Shown here: positions 9,749 to 19,120 of the stretch, in pieces
How positions within the stretch are numbered: position 1 is the first letter of the stretch
Layout of the letters: every line of letters starts with the position of its first letter
From: Hyphomicrobium denitrificans 1NES1
Lineage (GTDB): Bacteria > Pseudomonadota > Alphaproteobacteria > Rhizobiales > Hyphomicrobiaceae
Assembly (NCBI RefSeq): GCF_000230975.2
Contig: NC_021172.1
Span: 248,001-312,000, forward strand
Direction: 5' to 3'
DNA length: 64,000 nt
The notes under the pieces: model-generated
The model's input: only the letters and a program-made list of their open reading frames with translations
What the model was told of the DNA's origin: nothing
Database searches by the model: none
Made by a program: the position numbers and the translations under genes

Positions 9749-12700
9749 ATGAACAACGGGCTTCTATTTTTCGGCGGGCTTCTCGTCCTCGTTCTTGCGG
9801 CGCTTTTCGCCGTGCCGACGCTTGTCGACTGGAACGGCTATCGCGGCGTCTTCGAGGAGGAGGCTTCCAAGGTTCTCGGGCGCGACGTGCGAGTCGGCGG
9901 CGCAGTCAACTTGCGGTTTCTGCCCGCACCCTACGTTCAATTCGACAAAGTGCGCATTGCCAATGTGAGCGGACAAACGGGAGAGCCGTTCGTCAGAGCC
10001 GACAGCTTCAAAATGTGGCTTTCGGGTCCGGCGTTGCTGCGCGGCGTTCTGGAAGCAAGTGAAATTGAGCTGAACAAGCCGGTGTTGACGCTGGCGGTCG
10101 ATAAATCGGGCGGCGGCAACTGGACGAACATCACGTTGCGATCCGCCGATCTGCCTTTCGTGCCGCGCGAGCTGGCGCTCAAGTCTGTCAAGCTCAGCGA
10201 CGGCACCATTTCGATCTACAACGCAGCGGCGGAGCGTATCGCGCATATCGAGAATATCAATGGCGAACTCTCTGCGGACGGGTTGGCGGGACCGTTCCGC
10301 TTCAAAGGCAACGCGTCGTGGTTGGGTGCGGCACGCGACATCGCGTTCGCGACCGAGGCGCCAGCAAGTGACGGATCGTTCGGCCTTAAGGTTTCCGCGC
10401 GCTCGATAGGTTCGCCCGACGTCTACCTTCTCAACGGCCGAGTTTCCGATCTCGCCCGCAAACCGTCGTTCAAAGGCGAGTGGGCCGGCACGCTGACGAT
10501 GCCGGCCGACAAAGCGCCGGCACATGCGGGCAAGGACGACACGACGCTTCTCGATCTCAAAGCCGAAGTTTCTGGCGACACGTCGGGCGCGAAATTCGAC
10601 GATATCACGCTGTCGCTCAACAGTGCAGCGTTACCCCAGATGATTACCGGGTCAGCAGTCGCGACGTGGATGACACCACCGCGCCTCGATCTGACGCTCG
10701 CGTCCAAGTGGCTTGATATCGATCGGTTGGCGGGAGCAGGTCAAGGCAGCGCCTCCTTTTCGAAATTGAAGGAGTTAGGCCTCGGTCTGATGCAGTCCGT
10801 TGCGGGCGACAGCACGGCGCGCGCGAAGATCAATCTCGAACAGGTGAAAATCGGAGGCGAAACGGCGGGCGGTCTTGATATCGATGCCGATCGCACAGGC
10901 AACATCACCCACATCAAGAATTTCAACATCAGCCTGCCCGGAGGATCGCGTCTCGATCTTGCAGGCAATTTGAAGACGGACGCTGAAGGAAAGCATAGCT
11001 TTTCCGGTGACCTGTTCGTGGGTGGCACGAGTCTCGCCCGTCTCAAAGCTTGGGCCGGAAAATCCGGTGTGCCAATCGACATCACGTCGGACGGCCCGTT
11101 CTCGTTGAGCGGCAAGCTCGACATTGACGCGACGCGCTTCGCAATCGCGGATGCTTCCGGCGATATTTCGGGGCGTGCGTTTTCCGGCGATCTGACCGTT
11201 GCTCAAGGCGTCCGCTTGCGCACGGACCTGACGCTCCAGGCGGCGGAACTCGATACGAAGGAGATTTTCCCTGAAACGGCGAGCACGCTGGAAACTGCGC
11301 TTCGGAAGGCGCTGGGGCTTGTCTTGTCCGATTCTGAAAAGGGAGATGCAGCCGGGGAGCATGCTCAGGACGTGCGGCTGCGCGTCATCGCCGGGCGGTT
11401 GATCGACCACGGCAACAAGTATCGTGACGTCGATGTGACGTTCGAAACCGAGGGCAAGGAAATCCGTCTGCCGGCAGCTAAGATGACGACGGAAAGCGGG
11501 CTCAGGGTTTCACTTGAAGGGCGCGTGAAAAAGAACGACGACGGCCCGTTCGGAACGCTTGCGTATGATGTCGTCGCTCCAACGCCTGACGCAATGAGCG
11601 ATCTCGTGCGCAAGAGCGGCTTGGCGCTGCAGTTTGGTGATGAGCCGTTCAAGGGGCTGAAAAGCGCGAAACTGGCGGGTCTCATAAAGCTCGGGCGACG
11701 TACTCCGTCGGCGAGCGACGTAACCTTCGACGGGACGTTGAATGGTTCCCATTTCGGCGGATCGGCGGATTTCGACGGCGGTCTCGGCGCGTGGCGCTCG
11801 CGGCCGAGCCGAGTGCAGATGACGGTCTCAGCTCCATCGTTGCAATCGTTGCTTACGATGTTGGCCCAGGATCAACGCATGCCGGAGACGGCGCCCGGGG
11901 AACCGGCAGAAGCGTCTCTGATCTCGGCTGGAACGCTGGCTTCGGGCGCCAAGGCTCGGCTGGAGATACGCGGGCACGGGCTCGACGTGGCATTCTCCGG
12001 TAGCGCCGTTTGGCCGGAGGGCTCATCTCTGGCGCTCAATGGTGCTGCTGACGTCAAGGCGGACGATCTCGCCGACGCGCTAGCGATGGCCGGGCTTTCA
12101 CTGCCAGCCGGATCTACGGCGGTGGCAACGCACGGGACGCTGGACGTTATCCGCGATAAGGGGACGTGGTCGATCGCGGCACGCGATCTGATGCTTGGGA
12201 CATCGACGGTTACGGCATTCCTCGACTTGAAAAACGGAGAGGACGGGCGCCGCAATATCGAAGGCAAGATCGGCGCGGATCGCGTTGCTATCGAGGCGCT
12301 GGCCGCCGCACTCACTGACAAGTCCTCTGTACCGCCGGATAGCGGCGATACGGGCGTGACCGCGGATGGTTCGGCAGCTTCGGAATGGCACTCGATCTGG
12401 CCGAGCGGACTTTTCAATTTTGCCGCCCTGAACGGGAGCGACGCCGATATTCACCTCAGCTTTGGTTCTCTCGCTCTGAGTGGCGATCTCGCAACGCGCG
12501 ACGGTGAGATGAAGCTGGCGATCTCGCCGAGCAAGATCACGGTCAGCGATCTCTCGGCGGCTGCTGCCGGAGGCAAACTGAGCGGCAGCCTGCGCCTCGA
12601 CAAAGCCTCCAATGGCGTGACGTTCGTCAGCCATCTGAAGCTCGATCAAGCGAAACTTTCGTCCTTCAGTCCGTCAGCACGGGGCACGGCGACATTCGAA

Positions 12701-13747
12701 CTTAACGGCGAGGCGACAGCGCAGAGTCCCGCCGGTCTGATCGCCGTGTTGTCGGGCAAGGGGCATGTAACCCTCCAGGGTGCGACGGTTCATGGACCGG
12801 TCCCGACGGCCCTGGCAGATATCGTCGATACGGTTCTTCGCGGAAAAATGCAAAACGATCCGCGTGCCATTTCCGCAGCCCTTCTGACGTCGCTTACGAC
12901 GTCAGAAGTTTCGATGGGAAATCGCGAGCTTGCGATGACGCTGGCCGATGGTTCGATAAAATTCGAAACGCTGGCGCTCGAGTCGCCGGACGGCAAACTC
13001 GAGGCGACGGCCTCCGCGGACCTGACCTCGCTCAAGGCCAGTGCGGCGCTTCAGGTAACGCCGACGCTCAAACCGCTGTCTCCGCCGGATATTGCTCTGC
13101 CCGGATGGAAGCCCCCTCCGCCTAAGGGTCCGTTGCCCCCCGCTATCGTTCTTTACGATGGTCCGCTGGACAATCTCGCTGTCGTGAAGTCGAGCGTCGA
13201 TGTCGCCGACCTGCAGCGCGAGCTTTCCGTGCGGCAGGTCGAGCGCAACGTCGAAGAGTTGGAATTGTCGCGCCGGGTCGACGAAGAGCGGGCGCGGATC
13301 GAGAAGGAGCGCCGCAAGGCCCTCGATGCGCAGCGCGCCCAGGCAGCGAAGAAACAGACCGGGACGTTGCCGCCGGTCGTTCCCGAGTCTGCCGGAACGA
13401 CGAATGGGGGACAGTCGGGAGCCGATCCTGTGCCGGATGCAACAGTTCCTAATCCGCCGGTGATCGTGCCTCAGGCGGACAAGCAAGACGGTTCAGATGC
13501 GACGGGTTCGGCGAGTTCCGGTACGTTGCAAGGGCAGAAGATTACGGTCGAGCCGATTCCTGACTCCGAGAGTGTTGCGGCGCAGAGCTCAGCGGGGCAG
13601 ATCGACCCTGAAACGGGTTTGCCGGTTCCAGACAAGAACCAGGAAGCGACTCGATCCACGACGTCAGCTCGCCCTGCTCAACGGCCACGGGAAAAGCGCC
13701 GCACGTCATCGGACGAGGTCATGAAGCAGCTCGGTGGCTTCCAGTAA
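9749..13747 (+). CDS. Large AsmA-family protein
   Basis: 1332 residues from ATG 9749; an in-frame start 186 bases earlier is rejected because the hydrophobic N-terminal anchor begins here. Residues 1-25 form the membrane anchor (GLLFFGGLLVLVLAALFAVP) followed by the AsmA signature VDWNGYRGVFEEEASKVLGR and DVRVGGAVNLRFLPAPYV. The long middle is repetitive beta-rich sequence with many LDLAG/LSG-type strands, as expected for the bridge-like hydrophobic groove shared by AsmA, TamB and YhdP. Around residues 1140-1210 comes a proline-rich segment, then a charged coiled coil (ELELSRRVDEERARIEKER) and a disordered tail. AsmA-like proteins are linked to outer-membrane homeostasis and probably phospholipid transfer. 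Its substrate cannot be told from sequence. Confidence 0.9.
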   Translation: MNNGLLFFGGLLVLVLAALFAVPTLVDWNGYRGVFEEEASKVLGRDVRVGGAVNLRFLPAPYVQFDKVRIANVSGQTGEPFVRADSFKMWLSGPALLRGVLEASEIELNKPVLTLAVDKSGGGNWTNITLRSADLPFVPRELALKSVKLSDGTISIYNAAAERIAHIENINGELSADGLAGPFRFKGNASWLGAARDIAFATEAPASDGSFGLKVSARSIGSPDVYLLNGRVSDLARKPSFKGEWAGTLTMPADKAPAHAGKDDTTLLDLKAEVSGDTSGAKFDDITLSLNSAALPQMITGSAVATWMTPPRLDLTLASKWLDIDRLAGAGQGSASFSKLKELGLGLMQSVAGDSTARAKINLEQVKIGGETAGGLDIDADRTGNITHIKNFNISLPGGSRLDLAGNLKTDAEGKHSFSGDLFVGGTSLARLKAWAGKSGVPIDITSDGPFSLSGKLDIDATRFAIADASGDISGRAFSGDLTVAQGVRLRTDLTLQAAELDTKEIFPETASTLETALRKALGLVLSDSEKGDAAGEHAQDVRLRVIAGRLIDHGNKYRDVDVTFETEGKEIRLPAAKMTTESGLRVSLEGRVKKNDDGPFGTLAYDVVAPTPDAMSDLVRKSGLALQFGDEPFKGLKSAKLAGLIKLGRRTPSASDVTFDGTLNGSHFGGSADFDGGLGAWRSRPSRVQMTVSAPSLQSLLTMLAQDQRMPETAPGEPAEASLISAGTLASGAKARLEIRGHGLDVAFSGSAVWPEGSSLALNGAADVKADDLADALAMAGLSLPAGSTAVATHGTLDVIRDKGTWSIAARDLMLGTSTVTAFLDLKNGEDGRRNIEGKIGADRVAIEALAAALTDKSSVPPDSGDTGVTADGSAASEWHSIWPSGLFNFAALNGSDADIHLSFGSLALSGDLATRDGEMKLAISPSKITVSDLSAAAAGGKLSGSLRLDKASNGVTFVSHLKLDQAKLSSFSPSARGTATFELNGEATAQSPAGLIAVLSGKGHVTLQGATVHGPVPTALADIVDTVLRGKMQNDPRAISAALLTSLTTSEVSMGNRELAMTLADGSIKFETLALESPDGKLEATASADLTSLKASAALQVTPTLKPLSPPDIALPGWKPPPPKGPLPPAIVLYDGPLDNLAVVKSSVDVADLQRELSVRQVERNVEELELSRRVDEERARIEKERRKALDAQRAQAAKKQTGTLPPVVPESAGTTNGGQSGADPVPDATVPNPPVIVPQADKQDGSDATGSASSGTLQGQKITVEPIPDSESVAAQSSAGQIDPETGLPVPDKNQEATRSTTSARPAQRPREKRRTSSDEVMKQLGGFQ

Positions 13748-13762
13748 GCCTTTTCGTAGTGC

Positions 13763-13993
13763 CTATTCCGCCAGCTTTTCTGCGGCGCGCGATTCAAGGC
13801 GCTTCAATATCCATACGCGGACGGCGCTCGATAAGCCGGCGCTGCCGCGTTCCTTGTCGATCGCACTGATCAAACCGGCGAGCGTCAGGCCATCCTCGGC
13901 GGCCGCTGCCTTCAGCGCAGACCAGAATGCTGTTTCAAGCGAGATCGACGTGCGATGGCCCTGGATCGAAAACGAACGCTTCTCAGGTCGCAT
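13763..13993 (-). CDS. Ribbon-helix-helix domain protein, 76 aa
   Basis: Small DNA-binding-type protein. The sequence KRSFSIQGHRTSISLETAFWSALK fits an RHH fold: a short beta strand with polar side chains (SFSIQGHRTSISL), then helix A and helix B (EDGLTLAGLISAID). The C-terminal helix SAVRVWILKRLE is typical of the alphaproteobacterial RHH_4-like family. Its start codon overlaps the stop of the DUF4169 gene by one base, so the two are translationally coupled, a common pairing in Hyphomicrobiales. DNA target and role are unknown. Confidence 0.8.
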   Translation of the reverse strand: MRPEKRSFSIQGHRTSISLETAFWSALKAAAAEDGLTLAGLISAIDKERGSAGLSSAVRVWILKRLESRAAEKLAE

Positions 13994-14226
13994 CAGGAGG
14001 CATTGCTAGGGCCGGTGTCATCGTCATCGACGATACCGTCGGACTCGCGTCGCGACGCGTCGAGATCGCTCTGCCACTTACGGTTTCTTGTCTCGAACAA
14101 ATTGCGCTCGGATTTCGTCTGTCCGTATTTGAGCCGGTTCTCCTGCGCGTCCCTCTCGCGGTTGGCGCGCTCGCGGGCTTTACGGACCTTATTGAGATTG
14201 ACGATCTCTGCGGTCATAAAATGCAC
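13993..14226 (-). CDS. DUF4169 family protein
   Basis: 77-residue, highly charged protein with the DUF4169 pattern: TAEIVNLNKVRKARERANRE near the start, then ENRLKYGQTKSERNLFETRNRK, ending in a disordered acidic tail (GIVDDDDTG). A second methionine three codons downstream is an equally good start. The family is widespread next to RHH-domain genes in alphaproteobacteria and has no assigned function. The charge pattern suggests a long helix that may bind nucleic acid or a partner protein; this is inference. Confidence 0.8.
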   Translation of the reverse strand: MHFMTAEIVNLNKVRKARERANRERDAQENRLKYGQTKSERNLFETRNRKWQSDLDASRRESDGIVDDDDTGPSNAS

Positions 14227-14328
14227 TCCGCCACGAATGCCAAAGCGGCACTCTCAACTTCATGTATTTTATGTGCAGTAATGCGAAGGCGTCAAACGCT
14301 TGCTGCTTTCGCCGAGCGCAATCGATCC

Positions 14329-15720
14329 CTAGTCCGGAGAAATCATCTTCTCGGGGCGCACGATCTCGTCGAACTCTTTGTCCGTGACGTAGCCGCCGCC
14401 GACCGCCTCATCGCGCAGCGTCGTGCCTTTCTTATGCGCGGTCTTGGCGATCTTGGCGGCGTTGTCGTAGCCGATCTTCGGCGCGAGCGCGGTCACAAGC
14501 ATTAACGAGCGTTCGAGTCCTGCCTTGATGTTGTCCTCGCGCGGTTCGATGCCGACGACGCAGTTGTCGGTGAACGAAATTGCAGCGTCCGCGAGCAAGC
14601 GCACGGACTGCAGGAAATTATAGGCCATCACGGGGTTGTAGACGTTGAGTTCGAAATGGCCCTGGCTCCCGGCGAACGACAGCGCCGCCTGGTTGCCGAA
14701 GATCTGGACACAGACCTGCGTCAGCGCTTCGCACTGGGTCGGGTTGACCTTGCCAGGCATGATCGAGGAGCCCGGCTCGTTTTCGGGAAGCGCAAGCTCG
14801 CCCAATCCCGAGCGCGGGCCCGAGCCGAGTAGCCGGATGTCATTGGCGATCTTGAACAGCGACACGGCAACGGTGTTGATGGCGCCGTGCGAAAAGACCA
14901 TCGCGTCGTGAGCCGCGAGGGCCTCGAACTTGTTCGGCGCGGACTTGAATGGCAGGTGCGTGATCGAGGCGATACGCGCCGCAATCATCTCGGCAAAGCC
15001 TTTCGGCGCGTTGAGTCCGGTTCCGACGGCGGTGCCGCCCTGGGCGAGCTGCATCAGGGCGGGCAGCGTGGATTCGATGCGGGCGATGCCGTTGTCGACC
15101 TGCTGGGCGTAGCCCGAGAATTCCTGGCCGAGCGTCAGCGGCGTCGCGTCCTGGGTGTGCGTGCGTCCGATCTTGATGATGTGCGACCACGCTTCGGCCT
15201 TCTCGTGCAATGCCTTGTGAAGCTTGCGTAGCGCCGGAAGCAGGCGATGAACGACTTCCTCCGAGCACGCGACATGCATCGCGGTTGGGTAGGTATCGTT
15301 CGACGACTGGCTCATATTGACGTGGTCGTTGGGATGGACGGGCTTTTTCGAACCCATCTCGCCGCCAAGCATCTCGATGGCGCGGTTCGAGATGACCTCG
15401 TTGGCATTCATGTTCGATTGCGTGCCGGAGCCTGTCTGCCAAACGACGAGCGGGAAGTGATCGTCGAGCTTGCCGTCCATCACCTCCTGCGCGGCCTTGA
15501 TGATGGTTTCGCCGATCTTGGGGTCAAGCCGGCCGAGCGCCATGTTCGTTTCGGCGGCGGCGCGCTTGATGACACCGAGAGCGCGAACGATCGCGGCAGG
15601 CTGCTTCTCCCAGCCGATCTTGAAATTGCCAAGGCTGCGCTGGGCTTGTGCGCCCCAATATCGATCTGAGGCAACCTCGATCGGGCCAAAGGTATCGGTT
15701 TCAGTGCGCGTCTTGGTCAT
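14329..15720 (-). CDS. fumC: Fumarate hydratase class II
   Basis: Iron-independent fumarase of the citric acid cycle: reversible hydration of fumarate to malate. The 463-residue length is typical. Readable signatures are the N-terminal [36 protein letters not shown], the [14 protein letters not shown] block, the [16 protein letters not shown] block with the catalytic histidine, and the superfamily signature [15 protein letters not shown] at about residue 318 with the catalytic serine loop. It appears monocistronic. In a serine-cycle methylotroph it also supplies malate for regeneration of the glyoxylate acceptor. Confidence 0.96.
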   Translation of the reverse strand: MTKTRTETDTFGPIEVASDRYWGAQAQRSLGNFKIGWEKQPAAIVRALGVIKRAAAETNMALGRLDPKIGETIIKAAQEVMDGKLDDHFPLVVWQTGSGTQSNMNANEVISNRAIEMLGGEMGSKKPVHPNDHVNMSQSSNDTYPTAMHVACSEEVVHRLLPALRKLHKALHEKAEAWSHIIKIGRTHTQDATPLTLGQEFSGYAQQVDNGIARIESTLPALMQLAQGGTAVGTGLNAPKGFAEMIAARIASITHLPFKSAPNKFEALAAHDAMVFSHGAINTVAVSLFKIANDIRLLGSGPRSGLGELALPENEPGSSIMPGKVNPTQCEALTQVCVQIFGNQAALSFAGSQGHFELNVYNPVMAYNFLQSVRLLADAAISFTDNCVVGIEPREDNIKAGLERSLMLVTALAPKIGYDNAAKIAKTAHKKGTTLRDEAVGGGYVTDKEFDEIVRPEKMISPD

Positions 15721-16048
15721 CTGTGCTCGGTTCCGGCGATGTTCGTGAATGTAATTTTGCTGCTTCGTCGCGCATGGGGCGCGGTTTGTCGAGGGTTTTC
15801 ATGTCTCGCCTGCCATCCTCGGCCGAGCGCGGCTGAGTCGCGTTGAAGGCGGGGGATCTAGCGTAAGAGTCGTCGTAGACCCAAAAATAACAAGCCTCCG
15901 GCAGTTTTACGGTGGATCCCCGAACGGCTCGCAAGCTCGTTCGAGTATGACGATAACGGCGCGCGTGCACGGCGGCCGGTGTGAGACGAGTTCTGCCTAT
16001 TGGCTTTGGAGGCGCCCGCAGTGAACGCCCGCAGTGAAGATGAGCCGC
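15721..16048. other. Intergenic region between fumC start and sspB end
   Basis: No convincing gene: the open frames here lack ribosome-binding sites and protein-like composition. It should hold the fumC promoter. Near its far end is an exact tandem duplication of the 13-mer CGCCCGCAGTGAA at 16013-16038, just past the sspB stop codon. I see no terminator hairpin for sspB. Confidence 0.6.
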
Positions 16049-16723
16049 CTACTTCTTCCTAAATTGGTCGAGGCTCAGGATTTTGGCGCCTTCGGGAGGC
16101 GGGGGCGTTTCGTCGGCGCTATCGGCGTTCTTCGCGTTCAATTCACCGGCGCGCGTGGCGGGCTCCGGCGATGGCGGCATCGCGTGAGCCGGATCGCGGC
16201 GCGTCGGCGATGTGGCGTCTTTGTCGGTGGCGCGAGGCTTGCGAGGTGCACGCGGCTTCTTCGGCGTGGGACGCGCGCTTTCGGGGCTCGCTTCGCCGAT
16301 CTGATCATAAGTGGCGTCGGCCGTCAGCGCTTGGCGCGGCTCATGCATCGGCTCGTTGTCGCTGACCTCTTCGTCGAACTGCAGGCCGTAGCGAACGCTC
16401 GGATCGATGAACACCTTGATTGCCGCAAACGGCACGACGAGCCGTTCCGGAATGCCGTCGAACGTCAGCTTCACTTCGAAGCGATCATCGGAGACGATCA
16501 GGTCCCAGAAACGATGCTGGAGCACGATCGTCATTTCGCTCGGATATTTTTCTTTGAGACGCTTCGAGAGAATGACGCCCGGCGCCTGGGTCAGAAACGA
16601 GATATAGAAATGGTGCTCACCCGGAAGGCCGGACTTCACGACCTGCTGGAGAACCGCGCGAACGACTCCGCGCATCGCCTCCTGCTGCAATTTTGCGTAA
16701 TCGATCGATGGCCCCGTTGCCAT
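16049..16723 (-). CDS. sspB: SspB-family ClpXP adaptor protein
   Basis: Alphaproteobacterial SspB: tethers tmRNA-tagged unfinished proteins to the ClpXP protease. The N-terminal two thirds (about 1-125) are the SspB fold, with YAKLQQEAMRGVVRAVLQQV, GEHHFYISFLTQAPGVILS, the LQHRFWDLIVSDDRFEV core and VPFAAIKVFIDPSVRYGL. The rest is a long charged, proline-rich linker (PKKPRAPRKPRATDKD) ending in GAKILSLDQFRKK, the short conserved tail that docks on the ClpX N-domain. At 224 residues it is somewhat longer than average because of the linker. It lies about 90 bases downstream of the tmRNA gene on the same strand, so the tag and its reader are physically linked. Confidence 0.92.
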   Translation of the reverse strand: MATGPSIDYAKLQQEAMRGVVRAVLQQVVKSGLPGEHHFYISFLTQAPGVILSKRLKEKYPSEMTIVLQHRFWDLIVSDDRFEVKLTFDGIPERLVVPFAAIKVFIDPSVRYGLQFDEEVSDNEPMHEPRQALTADATYDQIGEASPESARPTPKKPRAPRKPRATDKDATSPTRRDPAHAMPPSPEPATRAGELNAKNADSADETPPPPEGAKILSLDQFRKK

Positions 16724-16814
16724 GCTTCAGCCTTCAAGAATGCCGTACTCTGACCGACCTCTGAAATCAGATTTGCCGCTCAGTCAAGTCCGTTTACCTA
16801 TGAGCGGCGAGAAG

Positions 16815-17170
16815 TGGAGGGCTTCTGTTGCCCGGTGCCCTCCGAACCGCGCCTTACCCGGCTAGGGGCAAGGGCTTCAAGTTCAGGCTATTCGCACTGC
16901 ATTACGCAGCGAGAGCGGCCTCAGCATAGTTGTCATTGGCAACTATTCTGTGTGACCCGATAACGGTGGTATCATGCCGGGCAAAAGCTAGGTCCTTTAG
17001 ACCTTCGTCGATCCTATTTCGCCCCCATTCCTGGTTGCGCCCCGCGACTCTCCTCCGGAGAGCCGGCCGCAGGGCGCGGCAGAGAGAAATGGTGGAGGCG
17101 CCGGGTACCGCCCCCGGGTCCGATCGGCTTATTACGACCGCGTTTATCGCCATAGCTGGCAAGCCAGCCC
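16815..17170 (-). ncRNA. ssrA: Transfer-messenger RNA, circularly permuted two-piece form
   Basis: Rescues stalled ribosomes by acting as tRNA-Ala and then as a short mRNA. Read on the minus strand, the acceptor piece comes first: a hairpin at 17155-17168, a T-arm (CCGGG/CCCGG) and the 3' end CGCCTCCACCA, whose CCA ends at 17090. After an intervening segment (about 17089-17027), the coding piece starts with GGGGGCGAAATAGGATCGAC at 17026, the classic tmRNA 5' end. It carries the tag frame at 16940-16905 for ANDNYAEAALAA followed by TAA at 16904-16902. A stem at 16843-16816 probably closes the molecule. Outer ends are estimates. A TATATC box at 17180-17175 could be the -10 element. The permuted order is standard in alphaproteobacteria; maturation cuts out the spacer to leave two RNAs. 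Confidence 0.95.
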
Positions 17171-17286
17171 TCTAGATATAATCATTGGCGGGCCGGAACA
17201 AAAGCGTTTCGCAAAGCTCATTCGCAAGGCCGTGAAAAACCTGTTACCGGTTGGCCGCTGTTGAACGTGAAGTGAAGCGGAAAGGC

Positions 17287-18078
17287 ATGCGCGTGGCCGT
17301 TTCGGTCGAAGATCACGTTTCTGAGCCGGAGGCACTTTTATCGTGGAAATCGGTAACGCTGGTGCTGCTGACGGCCGCCCTTGCCGTCGTGCTCGGGACG
17401 CTGGCGGGGTACGGAGCGACGGCTCTCTTCGATGTCTGGTCACGGATCGGCGAACCCCGCGCTTTTGCCGCAGGTGAAATGGAAGCGCTGCTGACGGCGC
17501 GCGTCGCCATTTCGCTCTTTGCCTTTCAACTCGTTACCATCCTGCTGGCGCTTGTTGCCAATGCTCTTTTTGCGCGTGCCGGCGGAACTTTTCTGCCCTT
17601 CACGGTTCCTCGGGGCGGCATCAAAACGTTCGCGTTGGCGACAGTCGGGCTGATCGTGCTTGCGTTTATTTACGGCGGATGTGTCTTCGCGTTGGACAGG
17701 GAGGCATTCCAACACGACATCAACCCGTTCGCCGATCTGATGCTGGCAAGGACGTGGTGGCTCGTGCTGATTGCGGCCGGTATTGGAGCACCAATTGCCG
17801 AGGAATGCCTGTTTCGCGGATTGATTTACGGAGCGCTGAGGCGGACGCCTCTCGGCATTGCCGGAGCCGCAGCGGCGACCGCGATCATGTGGGCGTTTCT
17901 GCACGCTAGTTATTCGATTTACGGGATTGCGGCGATCACGCTCATCGGAATTTATCTGGCATTGGTGCGCGAGCGGACGGGGTCGCTTTTGACGCCGATC
18001 ATCTGTCATGGCGTTTACAACTCGTTGATCGTGCTCATTCTGGCGTTTGCGCCCAACAGCTCGCTTGTCGCTGGATAG
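17287..18078 (+). CDS. CPBP family intramembrane metalloprotease
   Basis: 263-residue polytopic membrane protein of the CAAX-protease/bacteriocin-processing (CPBP, Abi) family. The glutamate motif [19 protein letters not shown], the second motif [15 protein letters not shown] with its histidine, and the third motif HGVYNSLIV are all present in order. Hydrophobic segments occur at about 24-45, 75-98, 118-140 and through the catalytic core. I use ATG 17287 because GCGGAAAGG lies just upstream; a TTG at 17251 has no such signal. Substrate unknown; members cleave prenylated or leader peptides or act as membrane housekeeping proteases. Transcribed toward thyA, about 50 bases away. Confidence 0.88.
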   Translation: MRVAVSVEDHVSEPEALLSWKSVTLVLLTAALAVVLGTLAGYGATALFDVWSRIGEPRAFAAGEMEALLTARVAISLFAFQLVTILLALVANALFARAGGTFLPFTVPRGGIKTFALATVGLIVLAFIYGGCVFALDREAFQHDINPFADLMLARTWWLVLIAAGIGAPIAEECLFRGLIYGALRRTPLGIAGAAAATAIMWAFLHASYSIYGIAAITLIGIYLALVRERTGSLLTPIICHGVYNSLIVLILAFAPNSSLVAG

Positions 18079-18128
18079 CCAATGGCGGGTGGCTGAAGGC
18101 TGACCAGAATCGCGCTAGGGCTTCTCTT

Positions 18129-19007
18129 ATGCAGCAATATCTCGACTTACTGCGCCGCGTGCGCACCGAAGGCGTGAAAAAGACCGACCGCACGGGAACG
18201 GGCACGTTGTCCGTTTTCGGGCATCAGATGCGGTTCAACCTTAGCGACGGTTTTCCGCTGGTCACGACGAAGAAGCTGCACGTCAAATCGATCATTCATG
18301 AGTTGCTTTGGTTTCTTACGGGCGATACCGACATCAGTTATCTTCTCGCAAATGATGTGCACATTTGGGATGAGTGGGCTTGGGAAGAATTTCTTGACCC
18401 GAGCGACCCTCGCTACAGCCAAGCACCGATACGAATGCTAGGTCCCGTCTACGGGAAGCAATGGCGAAGTTGGGAAAGGCCAAAACGCGAATGGGACCCG
18501 GAACCTGATGACCCCGGCGAGAAGCCTAGATACACCATTGATCAAATCAGCGACGCAGTTAACCTGATAAAAAAGGATCCTGACAGCAGGCGCATCATTG
18601 TATCGGCGTGGAATCCAGCCGATGTCCCAGACATGGCTTTGGCGCCATGTCACTGTCTGTTTCAGTTCTATGTCGCGGACGGAAAGCTCTCGTGTCAGCT
18701 CTATCAGCGGTCGGGTGATGTTTTCCTCGGCGTGCCGTTCAACATCGCCAGCTACGCGCTGCTGACGATGATGATGGCGCAAGTGACGGGGCTCGGGCTC
18801 GGCGAATTCGTTCACTCGTTCGGCGATGCGCATCTTTATCTCAATCATCTCGAGCAGGCCGACGTGCAGCTTTCGCGCACGCCAAGGCCGCCGCCGACCA
18901 TGCGCATCAAACAGCGCGGGCAGTCGATTTTTAATTTCAAGTACGAGGATTTCAGCCTCGAAGGTTACGATCCCTGGCCGCACATCAAGGCGCCCGTGGC
19001 GGTTTAA
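18129..19007 (+). CDS. thyA: Thymidylate synthase
   Basis: Converts dUMP to dTMP using methylene-tetrahydrofolate. The catalytic cysteine is in [65 protein letters not shown] and the C-terminal IKAPVAV are all typical. At 292 residues it is 28 longer than the 264-residue E. coli enzyme. The extra length is in two acidic/proline-rich insertions: one before GPVYGKQW (around [13 protein letters not shown]) and one after it (around [14 protein letters not shown]). Codon choice in the second insertion and the segment after it looks less GC-biased at third positions than the rest. Followed about 110 bases later by folA, which recycles the dihydrofolate made here. Confidence 0.96.
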   Translation: MQQYLDLLRRVRTEGVKKTDRTGTGTLSVFGHQMRFNLSDGFPLVTTKKLHVKSIIHELLWFLTGDTDISYLLANDVHIWDEWAWEEFLDPSDPRYSQAPIRMLGPVYGKQWRSWERPKREWDPEPDDPGEKPRYTIDQISDAVNLIKKDPDSRRIIVSAWNPADVPDMALAPCHCLFQFYVADGKLSCQLYQRSGDVFLGVPFNIASYALLTMMMAQVTGLGLGEFVHSFGDAHLYLNHLEQADVQLSRTPRPPPTMRIKQRGQSIFNFKYEDFSLEGYDPWPHIKAPVAV

Positions 19008-19120
19008 GTCGCCTGTACGCAGCGCTCCCGCTTGGGCGGCCCTAACGTACCGAGGTTCATTTCGCAACGCAAAGCGAAGACCTATTTGCTTCTCACGCAT
19101 ACCGTTGCTATCGGTCAGCC

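Noticed and set aside
15701..15970. 89-codon minus-strand frame upstream of fumC
   Set aside because: Overlaps the fumC start, has no ribosome-binding site and no recognisable composition.
16902..17162. 86-codon minus-strand frame ending in the tag sequence
   Set aside because: Only its last 12 codons are translated, as the tmRNA tag; the rest runs through the structural RNA and the processed spacer.
16930..17175. 81-codon plus-strand frame containing EAPGTAPGSDR
   Set aside because: It is the reverse complement of the tmRNA acceptor end; no ribosome-binding site and the RNA gene explains the locus.
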